The notes under the pieces were generated by a model, which did no database searches, had not been told where the DNA came from, and saw nothing but the letters and a program-made list of their open reading frames with translations. Positions 27,906 through 37,731 of a stretch of DNA of 64,000 nucleotides are shown one piece after another. How positions within the stretch are numbered: position 1 is the first letter of the stretch; the number at the start of each line of letters is the position of its first letter. Both the position numbers and the translations under genes were made by a program. The DNA is from Vibrio atlanticus (GTDB lineage Bacteria > Pseudomonadota > Gammaproteobacteria > Enterobacterales > Vibrionaceae): assembly GCF_024347315.1 (NCBI RefSeq), contig NZ_AP025460.1:2108001-2172000 (forward strand), given 5' to 3'.

Positions 27906-27924
27906 CTTAATGATAATCATTATT
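27906..27924 (-). promoter_or_regulatory. Fur-like box for nrdHIEF
   Basis: CTTAATGATAATCATTATT matches 16 of 19 positions of the consensus GATAATGATAATCATTATC. It ends 22 bases upstream of the nrdH start and just downstream of the promoter at 27942-27969. Confidence 0.75.
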
Positions 27925-27941
27925 AATAAATAATGGCACAT

Positions 27942-27969
27942 ATAGTATTTGGGATTTATGTTTTGTCAA
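27942..27969 (-). promoter_or_regulatory. nrdHIEF promoter
   Basis: On the minus strand, TTGACA (27969-27964) and TACTAT (27947-27942) are 16 bases apart. Confidence 0.6.
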
Positions 27970-28009
27970 CATATTGATCCCCGATCTAAAGACCATAGAC
28001 AATACATGG

Positions 28010-28037
28010 TTGATATGCAAATGATAATCAATATCAT
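28010..28037 (+). promoter_or_regulatory. suf promoter overlapped by a Fur-like box
   Basis: TTGATA (28010-28015) and TATCAT (28032-28037) are 16 bases apart. A Fur-like 19-mer (28017-28035, GCAAATGATAATCAATATC) matches 16 of 19 consensus positions and covers the spacer, so Fur-Fe should block transcription of suf. Confidence 0.7.
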
Positions 28038-28069
28038 CTATTATCACCAGTCAAATATGGAGCAGTAAG

Positions 28070-28438
28070 GTGAGTATTTCGAGTTCCGGTTCTAATGACA
28101 TATCCATACATGATATGGAGTGGCAAGGCGTTACGTTAAGTGAAAGTGCCGCAAACAGAATTTCCCAGTTATCACATGGGCAAAAGCACTTCCACCTCAC
28201 GGTTAAGTCCTCTGGCTGTACGGGGTTTACATATGAAGTGGCGCTGATCGATTCGCCATCCGATGACGACATCAAGTACGAATCACATGACGTCATTTTC
28301 TATATTGCGCTCAAAGCCCTACCTATGATCGATGGCACAGAGATCGACTTTGTGCGTCAGGGTTTAAACAGTAATTTTGTATACAACAATCCCAAAGTGA
28401 AGAACCTTTGTGGATGTGGCGAGAGTTTTGGAGTTTAA
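28070..28438 (+). CDS. sufA: SufA A-type Fe-S carrier
   Basis: A 122-residue HesB/IscA-type protein delivering Fe-S clusters. The three conserved cysteines are C50 ('[10 protein letters not shown]'), C114 and C116 ('LCGCGESF'). The start is GTG 28070 with GGAG seven bases upstream. First gene of sufABCDSE. The ~20-residue N-terminal extension before the core is slightly long. Confidence 0.92.
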   Translation: MSISSSGSNDISIHDMEWQGVTLSESAANRISQLSHGQKHFHLTVKSSGCTGFTYEVALIDSPSDDDIKYESHDVIFYIALKALPMIDGTEIDFVRQGLNSNFVYNNPKVKNLCGCGESFGV

Positions 28439-28440
28439 CC

Positions 28441-29952
28441 ATGTGCGCATTAGAAATGCAGTCTGAAGCTAAAACGCGACCTGAAATTGACACGCAGCCT
28501 GAAGTTACAGAGTTACTGCATAGCAATCACTATCGTGAAGGTTTCTACACTGAGTTATCTTCAGATACTTTGTCGAAGGGAATCAACGAACAAGTCGTTC
28601 GAGCAATCTCCGCAAAACGTAACGAACCCGAATGGATGTTGGAGTTTCGCCTCAAAGCATTCCGTAAATGGCGAACAATGGAGGAACCGCATTGGTTAAA
28701 AGCCGATTATCCAGACCTGAATTACCAAGATTACAGTTACTACTCCGCCCCAAGTTGCTCTAGCTGCGACAAAGATAGTTGTGACAAAGATAGTGATGAT
28801 GGCTCGAATGAATTTTTAACCGAAGAAGTCGAGACAGCCTTTGAAACACTGGGGATTCCAGTTAGAGAAGGTTCAGAAATTGCTGTTGATGCAATCTTCG
28901 ATTCAGTTTCCGTCACCACTACCTATCAAAACGAACTGAAAGAACTCGGGATCATCTTCTGTTCATTCAGCGAAGCTATCCAAGAATACCCTGAACTTGT
29001 GCAGCAATACTTAGGCACCGTTGTTCCACCTGAAGATAACTTCTTTGCGGCTTTGAATGCCTCTGTTGCCTCTGATGGCACTTTTGTTTACATCCCTAAA
29101 GGTGTGAGATGCCCAAGAGAACTCTCTACCTACTTTCGAATAAACCAAGCAAAAACAGGCCAGTTTGAAAGAACAATCTTAGTGGCTGATGAGGACTCAT
29201 ACGTCAGCTACATTGAAGGTTGCTCTGCCCCGATGAGAGATACTTATCAACTTCACGCCGCCGTCGTAGAAGTCATCATTCACAAGCGTGCTGAAGTTAA
29301 ATATTCCACTGTGCAAAACTGGTTCTCGGGAGCAGAGGATTCACAAGGCGGCATACTCAACTTCGTAACCAAACGTGCGGTTTGCGAAGGCGAGTACAGC
29401 AAAATGTCTTGGACTCAATCAGAAACAGGCTCTGCGATAACGTGGAAGTACCCAAGCGTGATTCTCAAAGGAGACTACTCAGTCGGTGAGTTTTTCTCCG
29501 TCGCTTTAACGAATGGCGCTCAACAAGCCGACACCGGCACTAAGATGGTTCATATAGGAAAACACTCTCGCTCTACCATCATTTCAAAAGGGATTTCAGC
29601 AGGCAAAAGCCAGAACAGTTACCGAGGGCTGGTTAAAGTCACCCCCAACGCAGAAGGTGCGAGAAACTTCACTCAGTGCGATTCAATGTTAATCGGCGCC
29701 GAATGTGGGGCTCACACTTTTCCTTATATCGAAGTCAAAAACCCGTCTGCTCACGTTGAACACGAAGCAACGACCTCTCGAATTGGCCAAGATCAACTGT
29801 TTTACTGCACCCAAAGAGGGATCAGTGAAGACAACGCCATATCCATGATCGTCAATGGTTTTTGTAAAGACGTATTTTCAGAATTACCACTCGAATTCGC
29901 TGTTGAAGCGCAAAAACTTCTATCAATCAGCCTCGAGCATAGTGTGGGATAA
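28441..29952 (+). CDS. sufB: SufB scaffold subunit of SufBCD
   Basis: A 503-residue scaffold on which Fe-S clusters are built. Family motifs include '[27 protein letters not shown]', '[12 protein letters not shown]' and '[27 protein letters not shown]'. A cysteine/aspartate-rich loop near 105-120 contains a repeated 'CDKDS'. The start at 28441 lies two bases after the sufA stop. Confidence 0.95.
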   Translation: MCALEMQSEAKTRPEIDTQPEVTELLHSNHYREGFYTELSSDTLSKGINEQVVRAISAKRNEPEWMLEFRLKAFRKWRTMEEPHWLKADYPDLNYQDYSYYSAPSCSSCDKDSCDKDSDDGSNEFLTEEVETAFETLGIPVREGSEIAVDAIFDSVSVTTTYQNELKELGIIFCSFSEAIQEYPELVQQYLGTVVPPEDNFFAALNASVASDGTFVYIPKGVRCPRELSTYFRINQAKTGQFERTILVADEDSYVSYIEGCSAPMRDTYQLHAAVVEVIIHKRAEVKYSTVQNWFSGAEDSQGGILNFVTKRAVCEGEYSKMSWTQSETGSAITWKYPSVILKGDYSVGEFFSVALTNGAQQADTGTKMVHIGKHSRSTIISKGISAGKSQNSYRGLVKVTPNAEGARNFTQCDSMLIGAECGAHTFPYIEVKNPSAHVEHEATTSRIGQDQLFYCTQRGISEDNAISMIVNGFCKDVFSELPLEFAVEAQKLLSISLEHSVG

Positions 29953-29953
29953 A

Positions 29954-30700
29954 ATGTTAGAAATTAAAAATTTACATGTCAGCGTTGAAGAAAATACTAT
30001 CCTAAAAGGTATTAACCTAACCGTTAAACCTGGTGAAGTTCACGCAATTATGGGACCGAACGGTTCAGGAAAAAGTACCCTATCCGCCACACTGGCAGGC
30101 AAGGATGATTACGAGGTCGTCAGTGGTGAGATTGTTTTCAAAGGTCAAGATCTTACAGAGCTAGATCCAGAACAAAGAGCCGGTGAAGGGGTATTTTTAG
30201 CCTTTCAGTACCCTGTCGAAATTCCAGGTGTCAGTAACAAACTCTTTCTAAATACAGCTCTCAACGAGGTTCGTGAATATCGAGGATTAGAACCGATCGA
30301 TCGTTTTGACTTTGAAGATCTATTGGAAGAAAAAGCGCAATTGTTGAAGATGCCAGCAAATTTACTCCAACGCTCTGTCAATGAGGGATTCTCTGGTGGA
30401 GAGAAAAAGCGCAATGACATTCTACAAATGGCGGTGCTCTCACCTGATCTTTGTATACTAGACGAGACTGACTCAGGTCTAGATATTGATGCCCTTAAAG
30501 CCGTCTCTGAAGGTGTAAACGCGCTCCAGAATGAACAACGAGCTTTCATTTTAGTCACGCACTATCAACGTATCCTCAATTACATCAAGCCAGATTTCGT
30601 GCACGTGTTGTACCAAGGAAAGATTGTAAAATCTGGTGACCACACGTTAGCTCAAGAATTAGAAGAGAAAGGCTATGGGTGGATCATTGATGAACAATAA
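29954..30700 (+). CDS. sufC: SufC ATPase
   Basis: A 248-residue ABC-type ATPase powering SufBCD. Walker A 'GPNGSGKST' (about 34-42), Q-loop 'FLAFQYPVEIPG', signature 'NEGFSGGEKKRN', Walker B 'DLCILDETDSGLDIDALK'. The open frame extends far upstream, but the MLEIKNLHV start one base after the sufB stop fits the family. Confidence 0.96.
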   Translation: MLEIKNLHVSVEENTILKGINLTVKPGEVHAIMGPNGSGKSTLSATLAGKDDYEVVSGEIVFKGQDLTELDPEQRAGEGVFLAFQYPVEIPGVSNKLFLNTALNEVREYRGLEPIDRFDFEDLLEEKAQLLKMPANLLQRSVNEGFSGGEKKRNDILQMAVLSPDLCILDETDSGLDIDALKAVSEGVNALQNEQRAFILVTHYQRILNYIKPDFVHVLYQGKIVKSGDHTLAQELEEKGYGWIIDEQ

Positions 30701-31946
30701 ACATTCATTGCTTGATTCATTTGAAACCCTTGTTCGACCGCATGAGTGGCAAAAAAAACAATGGTCTAAATTGCTTGGGGTTGAGCTACCGTCCCCTCAA
30801 CATGAGGACTGGAAATACACGTCTCTTGACCGATTAAACGAACTAGAGCTAAGCAGCGCACCACAGCAGTCGACAGCTAACACGCCATACAATAAATTCA
30901 GTTTAGACATTGATGCTTATCGATTAGTCTTCGTCGACGGCTTCTTTTTAGCTCGATACTCCGACTGGATTCCAAAAGTTCGAGTGACTCCCATCTGCGC
31001 GCTCTCTCCAATTGAAATCGATGAGCTGTCTCGTTCAATAAAGCCAGACGCTTTTACCTATATTACTGATGCTACCGCTTCAAGTGGCATATTAATCGAA
31101 GTCGAAGCGAATACGCAGGTATCGAAACCTATTTATCTTCTGCATATCAATTCCGGAAAACAAGGTGATGTATCAAGCTACAGAAGCCATATTGAAGTCG
31201 CAGATCATGCGGAAGTCACCGTCATCGAACACCATGTTTCACAAGGTAGTGGTAGAGGCGTAACATTATCTCGCTTAACACAACACGTTGGTTGTGGTGC
31301 TCACTATCATCACACTAAAATTGTCGAAGAGGCCTTAAACCAACATCACTTCGGTCACAACGATTTGATAGTTAATGCGCATGCTAGCGCCTACTCTTGT
31401 TGCTTGCTCTACTCCGGCCAATTGATACGACATCAAGTAAGTTCAGAACTGACTGGCGAACAAGGTTTTGTCGCTATGGACAGTATTTCCCTACCTCAAG
31501 GTGAGTCAGTTTTTGATACTCGCACCTATTTGAAGCACAACTCTCCCCACTGCCAAAGTGAGCAAAATCATAAAACCATCGCTCGAAACCAATCTAAGTC
31601 TGTTTTCGACGGCATGATCTATGTTGACCCTGCTGCGCAAAAAACAGACGGGCAAATGGACACCCACAGTCTGATTCTAGGCGATGACGCCCAAGTAAAC
31701 TCTAAACCTCAATTAGAGATTTATGCCGATGATGTCAAATGCAGCCATGGTGCAACAACAGGGCAAATAGACCCAACCCAAATCAATTATTTACGCTCTA
31801 GAGGTATCCCAAAAGAACGAGCCGAACACATGATTACCTCTGCGTTTGTCATTGACGTTACCGAGAGAATTAAACACCCCGCCCTAAGACAATCTGCGAT
31901 AGATAAAATCAATGCGTCACTCAATAAAGGATGTCCAAATGATTGA
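30690..31946 (+). CDS. sufD: SufD subunit of SufBCD
   Basis: A 418-residue partner of SufB. 'HEDWKYTSLDRL' near the N-terminus and the C-terminal 'KCSHGATTGQIDPTQINYLRSRGI' are family signatures. It overlaps sufC by 11 bases; ATG 30675 is an alternative start. Confidence 0.94.
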   Translation: MNNKHSLLDSFETLVRPHEWQKKQWSKLLGVELPSPQHEDWKYTSLDRLNELELSSAPQQSTANTPYNKFSLDIDAYRLVFVDGFFLARYSDWIPKVRVTPICALSPIEIDELSRSIKPDAFTYITDATASSGILIEVEANTQVSKPIYLLHINSGKQGDVSSYRSHIEVADHAEVTVIEHHVSQGSGRGVTLSRLTQHVGCGAHYHHTKIVEEALNQHHFGHNDLIVNAHASAYSCCLLYSGQLIRHQVSSELTGEQGFVAMDSISLPQGESVFDTRTYLKHNSPHCQSEQNHKTIARNQSKSVFDGMIYVDPAAQKTDGQMDTHSLILGDDAQVNSKPQLEIYADDVKCSHGATTGQIDPTQINYLRSRGIPKERAEHMITSAFVIDVTERIKHPALRQSAIDKINASLNKGCPND

Positions 31947-33171
31947 TTCGAGCGAAAAGACAAGCCCTTGGTTTAATGACTTCCCAGCTCTAAGAACTCA
32001 AGTTTACGACAAGCCTTTGGTCTATTTAGACAGTGCTGCAACGGCCCAAACCCCTCAAGTCGTTATCGACCGCATGACTCAGTTTTATCAACATGATTAT
32101 GCGAGTGTTCATCGCGGTGTCCATTACCTAAGCTCTAAAGCAACCGAAGAAATGGAACAAGTAAGAGAAAAACTTGCTCAGTTCATTTCAGCTAAATCCA
32201 GAGAAACTATTGTTTTTACCAAAGGGACGACAGAGGCCATCAATCTCGTTGCGAATAGCTATTTGCGCCCTAGGTTAAAAGCGGGTGACGAAATCATCGT
32301 GACGGAAATGGAGCATCACGCCAACCTTGTTCCTTGGCAGATGCTTTCTGAAATTTATAATGTCAACATTCGTGTTTGGCCAATGGCAAAAAATGGCTAT
32401 TTGAATCTCAACGACCTTGTCTCGTTAATGAATACAAAGACAAAACTGCTGGCGATTAGCCACGTATCGAATGTTCTAGGCCGCATAAACCCAATTAAAA
32501 CGATAGTCAAAGCTGCACATAAAGCAAAAGTCCCCGTGTTAGTCGACGGTGCTCAAGCTGTCATGCACGATGAAGTCAATGTGACGGACCTCGATTGTGA
32601 TTTCTACGCCTTCTCTGGGCACAAACTGTATGGCCCGACAGGCATCGGCGTGCTTTACGCAAAAAAAACACACCTCGACAACATGGTGCCATGGGAAGGC
32701 GGCGGAGCCATGATCGATCAAGTGACACTGCCTTTGGGAACCTCGTTTGGCCAAGCTCCGTGGAAGTTCGAAGCGGGCACTCCGAATATTGCAGGCATTT
32801 TAGGTTTAGGCGCCGCTCTAGACTACATAGAAACTATCGGCTTCAAAGAGATCTCTGACTATGAAAAAAATGTAATGAATTATTTGGTGGAGAGTATTAG
32901 ACAGATACCAGAAATAGAGCTCTATGGCGATGATGATAACCGCACGGGCGTTTTGGCTTTTAATATGAAAAATCAACACTCTTTTGATGTGGGTTCATTC
33001 TTAGATAGATATGGTATTGCGATTCGTACCGGACATCTCTGCGCAATGCCCCTTATAAAACGACTCGGTCAAAACTCGCTGTGTCGCGCATCGATTGGCA
33101 TGTACACAAGGCCCAAAGACATAGACGCCTTGTGCCAATCACTAAAACGAATCCACCAACTGTTAAGGTAG
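31939..33171 (+). CDS. sufS: SufS cysteine desulfurase
   Basis: A 410-residue PLP enzyme that takes sulfur from cysteine. The PLP lysine is K229 ('FSGHKLYGPTG') and the persulfide cysteine C368 ('RTGHLCAMPL'). 'EMEHHANLVPW' and 'VDGAQAV' are further signatures. The start at 31939 overlaps sufD by 8 bases, with AGGAT upstream. Confidence 0.95.
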   Translation: MIDSSEKTSPWFNDFPALRTQVYDKPLVYLDSAATAQTPQVVIDRMTQFYQHDYASVHRGVHYLSSKATEEMEQVREKLAQFISAKSRETIVFTKGTTEAINLVANSYLRPRLKAGDEIIVTEMEHHANLVPWQMLSEIYNVNIRVWPMAKNGYLNLNDLVSLMNTKTKLLAISHVSNVLGRINPIKTIVKAAHKAKVPVLVDGAQAVMHDEVNVTDLDCDFYAFSGHKLYGPTGIGVLYAKKTHLDNMVPWEGGGAMIDQVTLPLGTSFGQAPWKFEAGTPNIAGILGLGAALDYIETIGFKEISDYEKNVMNYLVESIRQIPEIELYGDDDNRTGVLAFNMKNQHSFDVGSFLDRYGIAIRTGHLCAMPLIKRLGQNSLCRASIGMYTRPKDIDALCQSLKRIHQLLR

Positions 33172-33174
33172 CTT

Positions 33175-33576
33175 ATGTCCCCTGAAAAGCTCCAGAAAAA
33201 CTTCGAACGATGCGCTGACTGGGAAGAACGTTATATGTATTTGATAGAATTGGGGGACCGATTAGAGCCCTTCCCTGTGACAAAGATGAATAAAACACAT
33301 CTTATCGCAGGCTGCCAAAGTAATGTATGGCTAGATCTTTCCATCAGTCAACAGAACAAAATGTCGATACAAGCGACCAGCGATTCTTCATTAGTTAAAG
33401 GTTTGCTGGCATTGGTGTTGATCGCCTATAACAACCAACAACCCGCGAGCGTTCTAGAATTCGATATTAAAGACTGGTTCCGCCAGCTAGACCTAAAATC
33501 TCAGCTTAGCGCCAGTCGGAGTCAAGGTTTAGAAGCCATAATAAAACATATTCGGTGTCACGCTCGGGCTGTTTAA
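33175..33576 (+). CDS. sufE: SufE sulfur acceptor
   Basis: A 133-residue partner that accepts persulfide from SufS on C47 ('LIAGCQSNVWL'). It follows sufS after three bases and ends the operon. Confidence 0.94.
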   Translation: MSPEKLQKNFERCADWEERYMYLIELGDRLEPFPVTKMNKTHLIAGCQSNVWLDLSISQQNKMSIQATSDSSLVKGLLALVLIAYNNQQPASVLEFDIKDWFRQLDLKSQLSASRSQGLEAIIKHIRCHARAV

Positions 33577-33646
33577 CCTTCAATAAACAATAGCCCAGCA
33601 TGATTAGATCACGACATTTTGCTTCTTCTAAAAAGCGAACATAAAA

Positions 33647-33670
33647 AAGCCCCAACCTAAGTTGGGGCTT
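33647..33670. terminator. Bidirectional terminator, suf / chemoreceptor
   Basis: Perfect 10-bp stem AAGCCCCAAC / GTTGGGGCTT with a CTAA loop. A run of As on its left gives a strong T-tract for the minus-strand chemoreceptor gene; the + side is weaker. Confidence 0.85.
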
Positions 33671-33674
33671 CGTT

Positions 33675-33707
33675 CTATCTATCTATCTATCTAACTAACT
33701 ATCTATA
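33675..33707. repeat. CTAT tetranucleotide repeat
   Basis: Four to five exact CTAT units then CTAA/CTAA/CTAT variants, between the terminator and the stop codon of the chemoreceptor gene. It is outside the coding region. Confidence 0.8.
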
Positions 33708-33708
33708 A

Positions 33709-35592
33709 TTACAGCTTAAAACGGCTGATTTCATTTTCTAGTTCATTAGACAGTTCAGAAAGCTGAGCAGCTTGTTCTGCAGCTTGGTGCGCTTCACCTG
33801 CTAGCTCGTTAGATACGTCACGGATTCCTTCAGTGTTACGAGTAATCTCAGACGTTACTGACGCTTGCTCTTCTGCAGCAGAAGCGATTTGAGTCGCCAT
33901 ATCACTGATACGTTCAACAGCAGCATGAATTTGCGTTAAGCTAGCGGCCGCTGAGTTTGAGTCATCAACACTGGTTTCAGCAAGCGTTCGGCTATCGTTC
34001 ATGATACTTACCGCTTTGCCCGTTGTACCTTGCAGTAATTCAATCGTTTGTTGAATTTCTTGAGTTGAACCGTGTGTACGTTGGCTCAAAACTCTCACTT
34101 CATCAGCAACAACCGCAAAACCGCGACCTTGTTCGCCAGCACGGGCAGCTTCAATCGCCGCGTTAAGTGCAAGTAAGTTAGTTTGTTCAGCAATGCCTTG
34201 AATGTTAGACAAGATAGCGTTGATGCTATTGCCGTGCTCTTCCAGCTCAAGAATCACGTTTGTTGCAATTTGAACTTCTTGTGCAAGATTTTGAATTGAG
34301 CTTTGAGTCTGTGTAACTTGACCCGTACCGTGTTCACAAGCGCCAACAGCTTCAGATGAATTCTGTGCAGTTTGATCAGCGTTACCCGCAATCTCTTGTG
34401 TTGCTGCAGCCATTTCGTTCACGGCTGTTGCTACCATATTGATTTCGTCTTGTTGCATCTGAATGCGAGCACTACGCTCTTCAGCTTGAGAAGCTGTTTG
34501 ACGTGCTTGGTTACCCAATGCAGCAGACACTTCACTTAGCTTGAGTACCATGGTGTGCATGTTGCCCACAAAATGATTGAAATTTGCCGCAAGTTTACCA
34601 ATTTCGTCATCACTTTTAAGCTCAAGACGTTGAGTCAAGTCGCCCTCGCCTGAAGCAATTTCTTCAAGTGCCGCTGAAACGCGGTTTAAGTCGCGGAATA
34701 GGAAACTAACCAACATAGAAACCAACACGATAACGATCAGAGTAATTACAACCGCTGTAGTAATGAGTTGCGTAAGAAGTATTGAGTGATTCGCTTCTTC
34801 TGTTGCTTTGTCCATCTGAACTGCGAAAATCCAGTTCGTGTTAGGCACATTAGTGAAGTAAAGCAGCTTCTCAGCACCGCGCTCTTTGATGATCTCGATG
34901 CTACCCGTACGCACTGCGTTTTCGATGATAGGCATAGAAATGTCGTTTGAAAGCTGACTTACAGGCTTAAGGCTCAGTGCTGAGTCTGGGTGTGCTAGGA
35001 ATGTGCCGTCAGAGGCATCAATGAGCATTGCGTAAGCGTTGTCACCAACATCTAAGCTGATAACATCGTTGACTAGTTGATCAATAAGTACATCCGCACC
35101 AACAACACCAACAAGCTTACCGTTATGACGAACAGGTTCAGCAATCGTAACTAGAAGCGCTTGGGTAATCGCATCTTGATAAGCGGTTGTAATAATTTGC
35201 TTACCGGCTGCGTTTGCTTCCTGGTACCAAGGGCGTTGACGAGGGTCGTAATCTGCACGATTACGTTCAGGATGTGAACGGTACATTCCGCCTTCTGGAG
35301 TACCTAAAAAGATATCGTCAAAGCCACCCGCTACACGAGCTTGCTTAAGGAAAGGAACAACATCATCCTCTCGTGAAAAGTCATTAAATGCTGATGCGAT
35401 ATCCGTGCGAATATCAATCCAGTTTTTAATCCCTTCAGATGCTGCTTCAGATACGCTTTCAGCTCGTTGGTATACACCATTACGAGTCTCTTCAAATAAT
35501 TGGTTTGCTGATAACCAAGTCAAGGCTGTTGCCATGACGATAACAGCAGATAGGCTAGCACCTATCAACTTCTGCTTAAGTGTTAATTTCAT
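33709..35592 (-). CDS. Methyl-accepting chemotaxis protein with dCache sensor
   Basis: A 627-residue transmembrane chemoreceptor. First membrane segment about 9-29; a periplasmic double-Cache domain (about 35-265) with 'RQRPWYQEA', 'YQDA' and '[12 protein letters not shown]'; second membrane segment about 272-295; HAMP; then the signalling domain with the hairpin tip '[21 protein letters not shown]'. The dCache motif resembles amino-acid or amine sensors, but the ligand is not fixed by sequence. It ends 'NEISRFKL', as many Vibrio MCPs do. Confidence 0.93.
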   Translation of the reverse strand: MKLTLKQKLIGASLSAVIVMATALTWLSANQLFEETRNGVYQRAESVSEAASEGIKNWIDIRTDIASAFNDFSREDDVVPFLKQARVAGGFDDIFLGTPEGGMYRSHPERNRADYDPRQRPWYQEANAAGKQIITTAYQDAITQALLVTIAEPVRHNGKLVGVVGADVLIDQLVNDVISLDVGDNAYAMLIDASDGTFLAHPDSALSLKPVSQLSNDISMPIIENAVRTGSIEIIKERGAEKLLYFTNVPNTNWIFAVQMDKATEEANHSILLTQLITTAVVITLIVIVLVSMLVSFLFRDLNRVSAALEEIASGEGDLTQRLELKSDDEIGKLAANFNHFVGNMHTMVLKLSEVSAALGNQARQTASQAEERSARIQMQQDEINMVATAVNEMAAATQEIAGNADQTAQNSSEAVGACEHGTGQVTQTQSSIQNLAQEVQIATNVILELEEHGNSINAILSNIQGIAEQTNLLALNAAIEAARAGEQGRGFAVVADEVRVLSQRTHGSTQEIQQTIELLQGTTGKAVSIMNDSRTLAETSVDDSNSAAASLTQIHAAVERISDMATQIASAAEEQASVTSEITRNTEGIRDVSNELAGEAHQAAEQAAQLSELSNELENEISRFKL

Positions 35593-35802
35593 TAGTAAGT
35601 TTCACGAGTGATGGAAAATCTAGCGAATACTACCCAATTTAAGTAAACGATTCGAGCTATTTCACAGTTTCACATCACATTATATTTGCAATAAAACCAA
35701 AAACTTATCTTTCGCCAATTACTTGGCTTTTCGCCAAATTCAAGGCGCCATTTCAACGACGATTCCTACGATATATACAGTGTTACAGGCTGTAAAATGG
35801 AT

Positions 35803-35833
35803 AAAAAAAGACAGGAGAGTTTCCTCTTCTGCC
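35803..35833 (-). terminator. Terminator of the first BCCT gene
   Basis: The minus strand forms a roughly 10-bp stem with one mismatch and a GAAA loop, followed by seven Ts. The rest of 35593-35888 shows no gene. Confidence 0.65.
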
Positions 35834-35888
35834 TTTTGTTTTACTTTGTATTCAACATCAAAAAATGAAAAATCGAATAGTAGCTAGT

Positions 35889-37460
35889 CTATCTTTTCTC
35901 TGTTCGCATACCCATTAGTAGGCTCACACACATCAATAATAGGATGATGGTGAACGGCAATGCGGTTGAGATTGCACCCGCTTGCAGAGCTTGAACGGCT
36001 TCAGTACCGCCAACCCACAATAAAGCTACTGCAATCGCACCTTCAAGGAACGCCCAGAACACTCGTTGAGGCACAGGCGTATCAACTTTACCACCAGCAG
36101 TAATGCTGTCGATAACTAAAGAGCCCGAGTCAGACGATGTAATAAAGAATACAAGAACCAGTACAACTGCGATGATTGAAAGCAGAGTACCAAACGGCAA
36201 TACATCAAACATCTGGAACATTGCCAGTGATACATCAGTTAAGCCATTTTGACCTAGGGTACCAACCTCATTCACGATTTGATCAATTGCCATACCACCA
36301 AACACTGACATCCAAATGATAGTCACTGTCGTTGGAACAATCAGTACCGCTGTAATGAACTCACGAACAGTACGACCTTTAGAAACACGCGCGATAAACA
36401 TACCGACAAATGGAGACCATGAAATCCACCAAGCCCAGTAGAATACAGTCCAACCATGTAACCAAGCTTCATCTTCACGACCGTGAGGGTTACTCAACGG
36501 AATGATGTTCTCAATGTATGCCATCAATGTTGTAGGGATTGAACCTAGAGTCACTGCGTAGCCGATTAGAGCTACTAGGATAAGCAGTAGGAAAGCAACC
36601 AACATGTTGATGTTACTGATAACTTTAACGCCACCATCAATACCACGAAGTACGGATACGACCGCTAGCAAAGTTACTACGGTAATAACAATGACTTGTA
36701 ACCCTAAGCCTGCCTCAATGCCGAATACATGCTGAATACCACTTGCCGCTTGTTGCGCACCAAGGCCAAGCGATGTCGCCAAACCAAACAGGGTTGCAAG
36801 TACAGCAAGAATATCAACGATGTGACCAGCCCAGCCCCACGCTCTATCACCTAAAATTGGGTAGAAGATAGAACGAATAGAAAGCGGTAATCCCTTGTTG
36901 TAAGAGAAGAAAGCCAGTGAAAGCGCTACTACGCCATAAATCGCCCAAGGGTGTAGGCCCCAGTGATACATGGTTGCACCGAGTGCTAATTTTGCAGCTT
37001 CTGGTGTATTTGCCTCTACACCAAGTGGCGTTTCATACCAACCTGTGTAGTAAGCCGCTGGTTCTGCAACACTCCAGAACATCAAGCCAATACCCATACC
37101 TGCAGCAAACAGCATCGATAACCAAGACATGAATGAGTAATCTGCCGTTGCATCAACACCACCAAGGCGGATTTTACCAAACGGAGAAACAATCAAGCCT
37201 AAGCAAAAAATAACGAAAATATTACCGGACCAAATGAACAACCAATCAAATGAATTGATAATTTGCCATTTAACACCATCCAATGCTGACTTCGCTGAAG
37301 CGGTATCTGTAAGCAGCACACCGATCAAGAACAAAGTGATGAGTCCCGCACTGATACCAAACACTGGGTTATGAACGTCAAAACCCCATTTTTGGACGTT
37401 ATCTTGACCAACAGTGTAATCCGTACTGTCGATACTGTATTTATCTATACCTTTAGTCAT
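35889..37460 (-). CDS. BCCT-family betaine/choline-type transporter
   Basis: A 523-residue, 12-TM secondary transporter for quaternary ammonium or sulfonium osmolytes. BCCT signatures are 'GMGIGLMFWSVAEPAAYY' and the Trp-rich 'FYWAWWISWSPFVGMFIARVSKGRTVREF'. It is highly similar along its length to the adjacent gene at 37732-39330. Vibrio carry several BCCT carriers for glycine betaine, choline, DMSP and similar solutes; which substrate is used here is unknown. Confidence 0.92.
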   Translation of the reverse strand: MTKGIDKYSIDSTDYTVGQDNVQKWGFDVHNPVFGISAGLITLFLIGVLLTDTASAKSALDGVKWQIINSFDWLFIWSGNIFVIFCLGLIVSPFGKIRLGGVDATADYSFMSWLSMLFAAGMGIGLMFWSVAEPAAYYTGWYETPLGVEANTPEAAKLALGATMYHWGLHPWAIYGVVALSLAFFSYNKGLPLSIRSIFYPILGDRAWGWAGHIVDILAVLATLFGLATSLGLGAQQAASGIQHVFGIEAGLGLQVIVITVVTLLAVVSVLRGIDGGVKVISNINMLVAFLLLILVALIGYAVTLGSIPTTLMAYIENIIPLSNPHGREDEAWLHGWTVFYWAWWISWSPFVGMFIARVSKGRTVREFITAVLIVPTTVTIIWMSVFGGMAIDQIVNEVGTLGQNGLTDVSLAMFQMFDVLPFGTLLSIIAVVLVLVFFITSSDSGSLVIDSITAGGKVDTPVPQRVFWAFLEGAIAVALLWVGGTEAVQALQAGAISTALPFTIILLLMCVSLLMGMRTEKR

Positions 37461-37690
37461 TATTCCTCTCTACGGAATACTTATAAGGTCTGTTGACCTC
37501 ATATCCCTTACTTTCCTGTGACTGAATCACAAACTCGAACATACGATCCAAGTAGTACAAGCTGTTGTCACGATAATTCAAATACTTGGATGTCTGAAGT
37601 TTAGCAGGTTAACTTATTGTTTTCAGTAAACTAGAATCAGTTCGATGGATTTTCAAACAAAATATAGATAATCACTTATGTTTGCGGCGA

Positions 37691-37714
37691 AAAAAAGGCC
37701 GACTAAGTCGGCCT
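37691..37714 (-). terminator. Terminator of the second BCCT gene
   Basis: A 9-bp stem AGGCCGACT / AGTCGGCCT followed on the minus strand by seven Ts, 18 bases past the stop. Confidence 0.85.
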
Positions 37715-37731
37715 CTATTTGAAAAATACTT

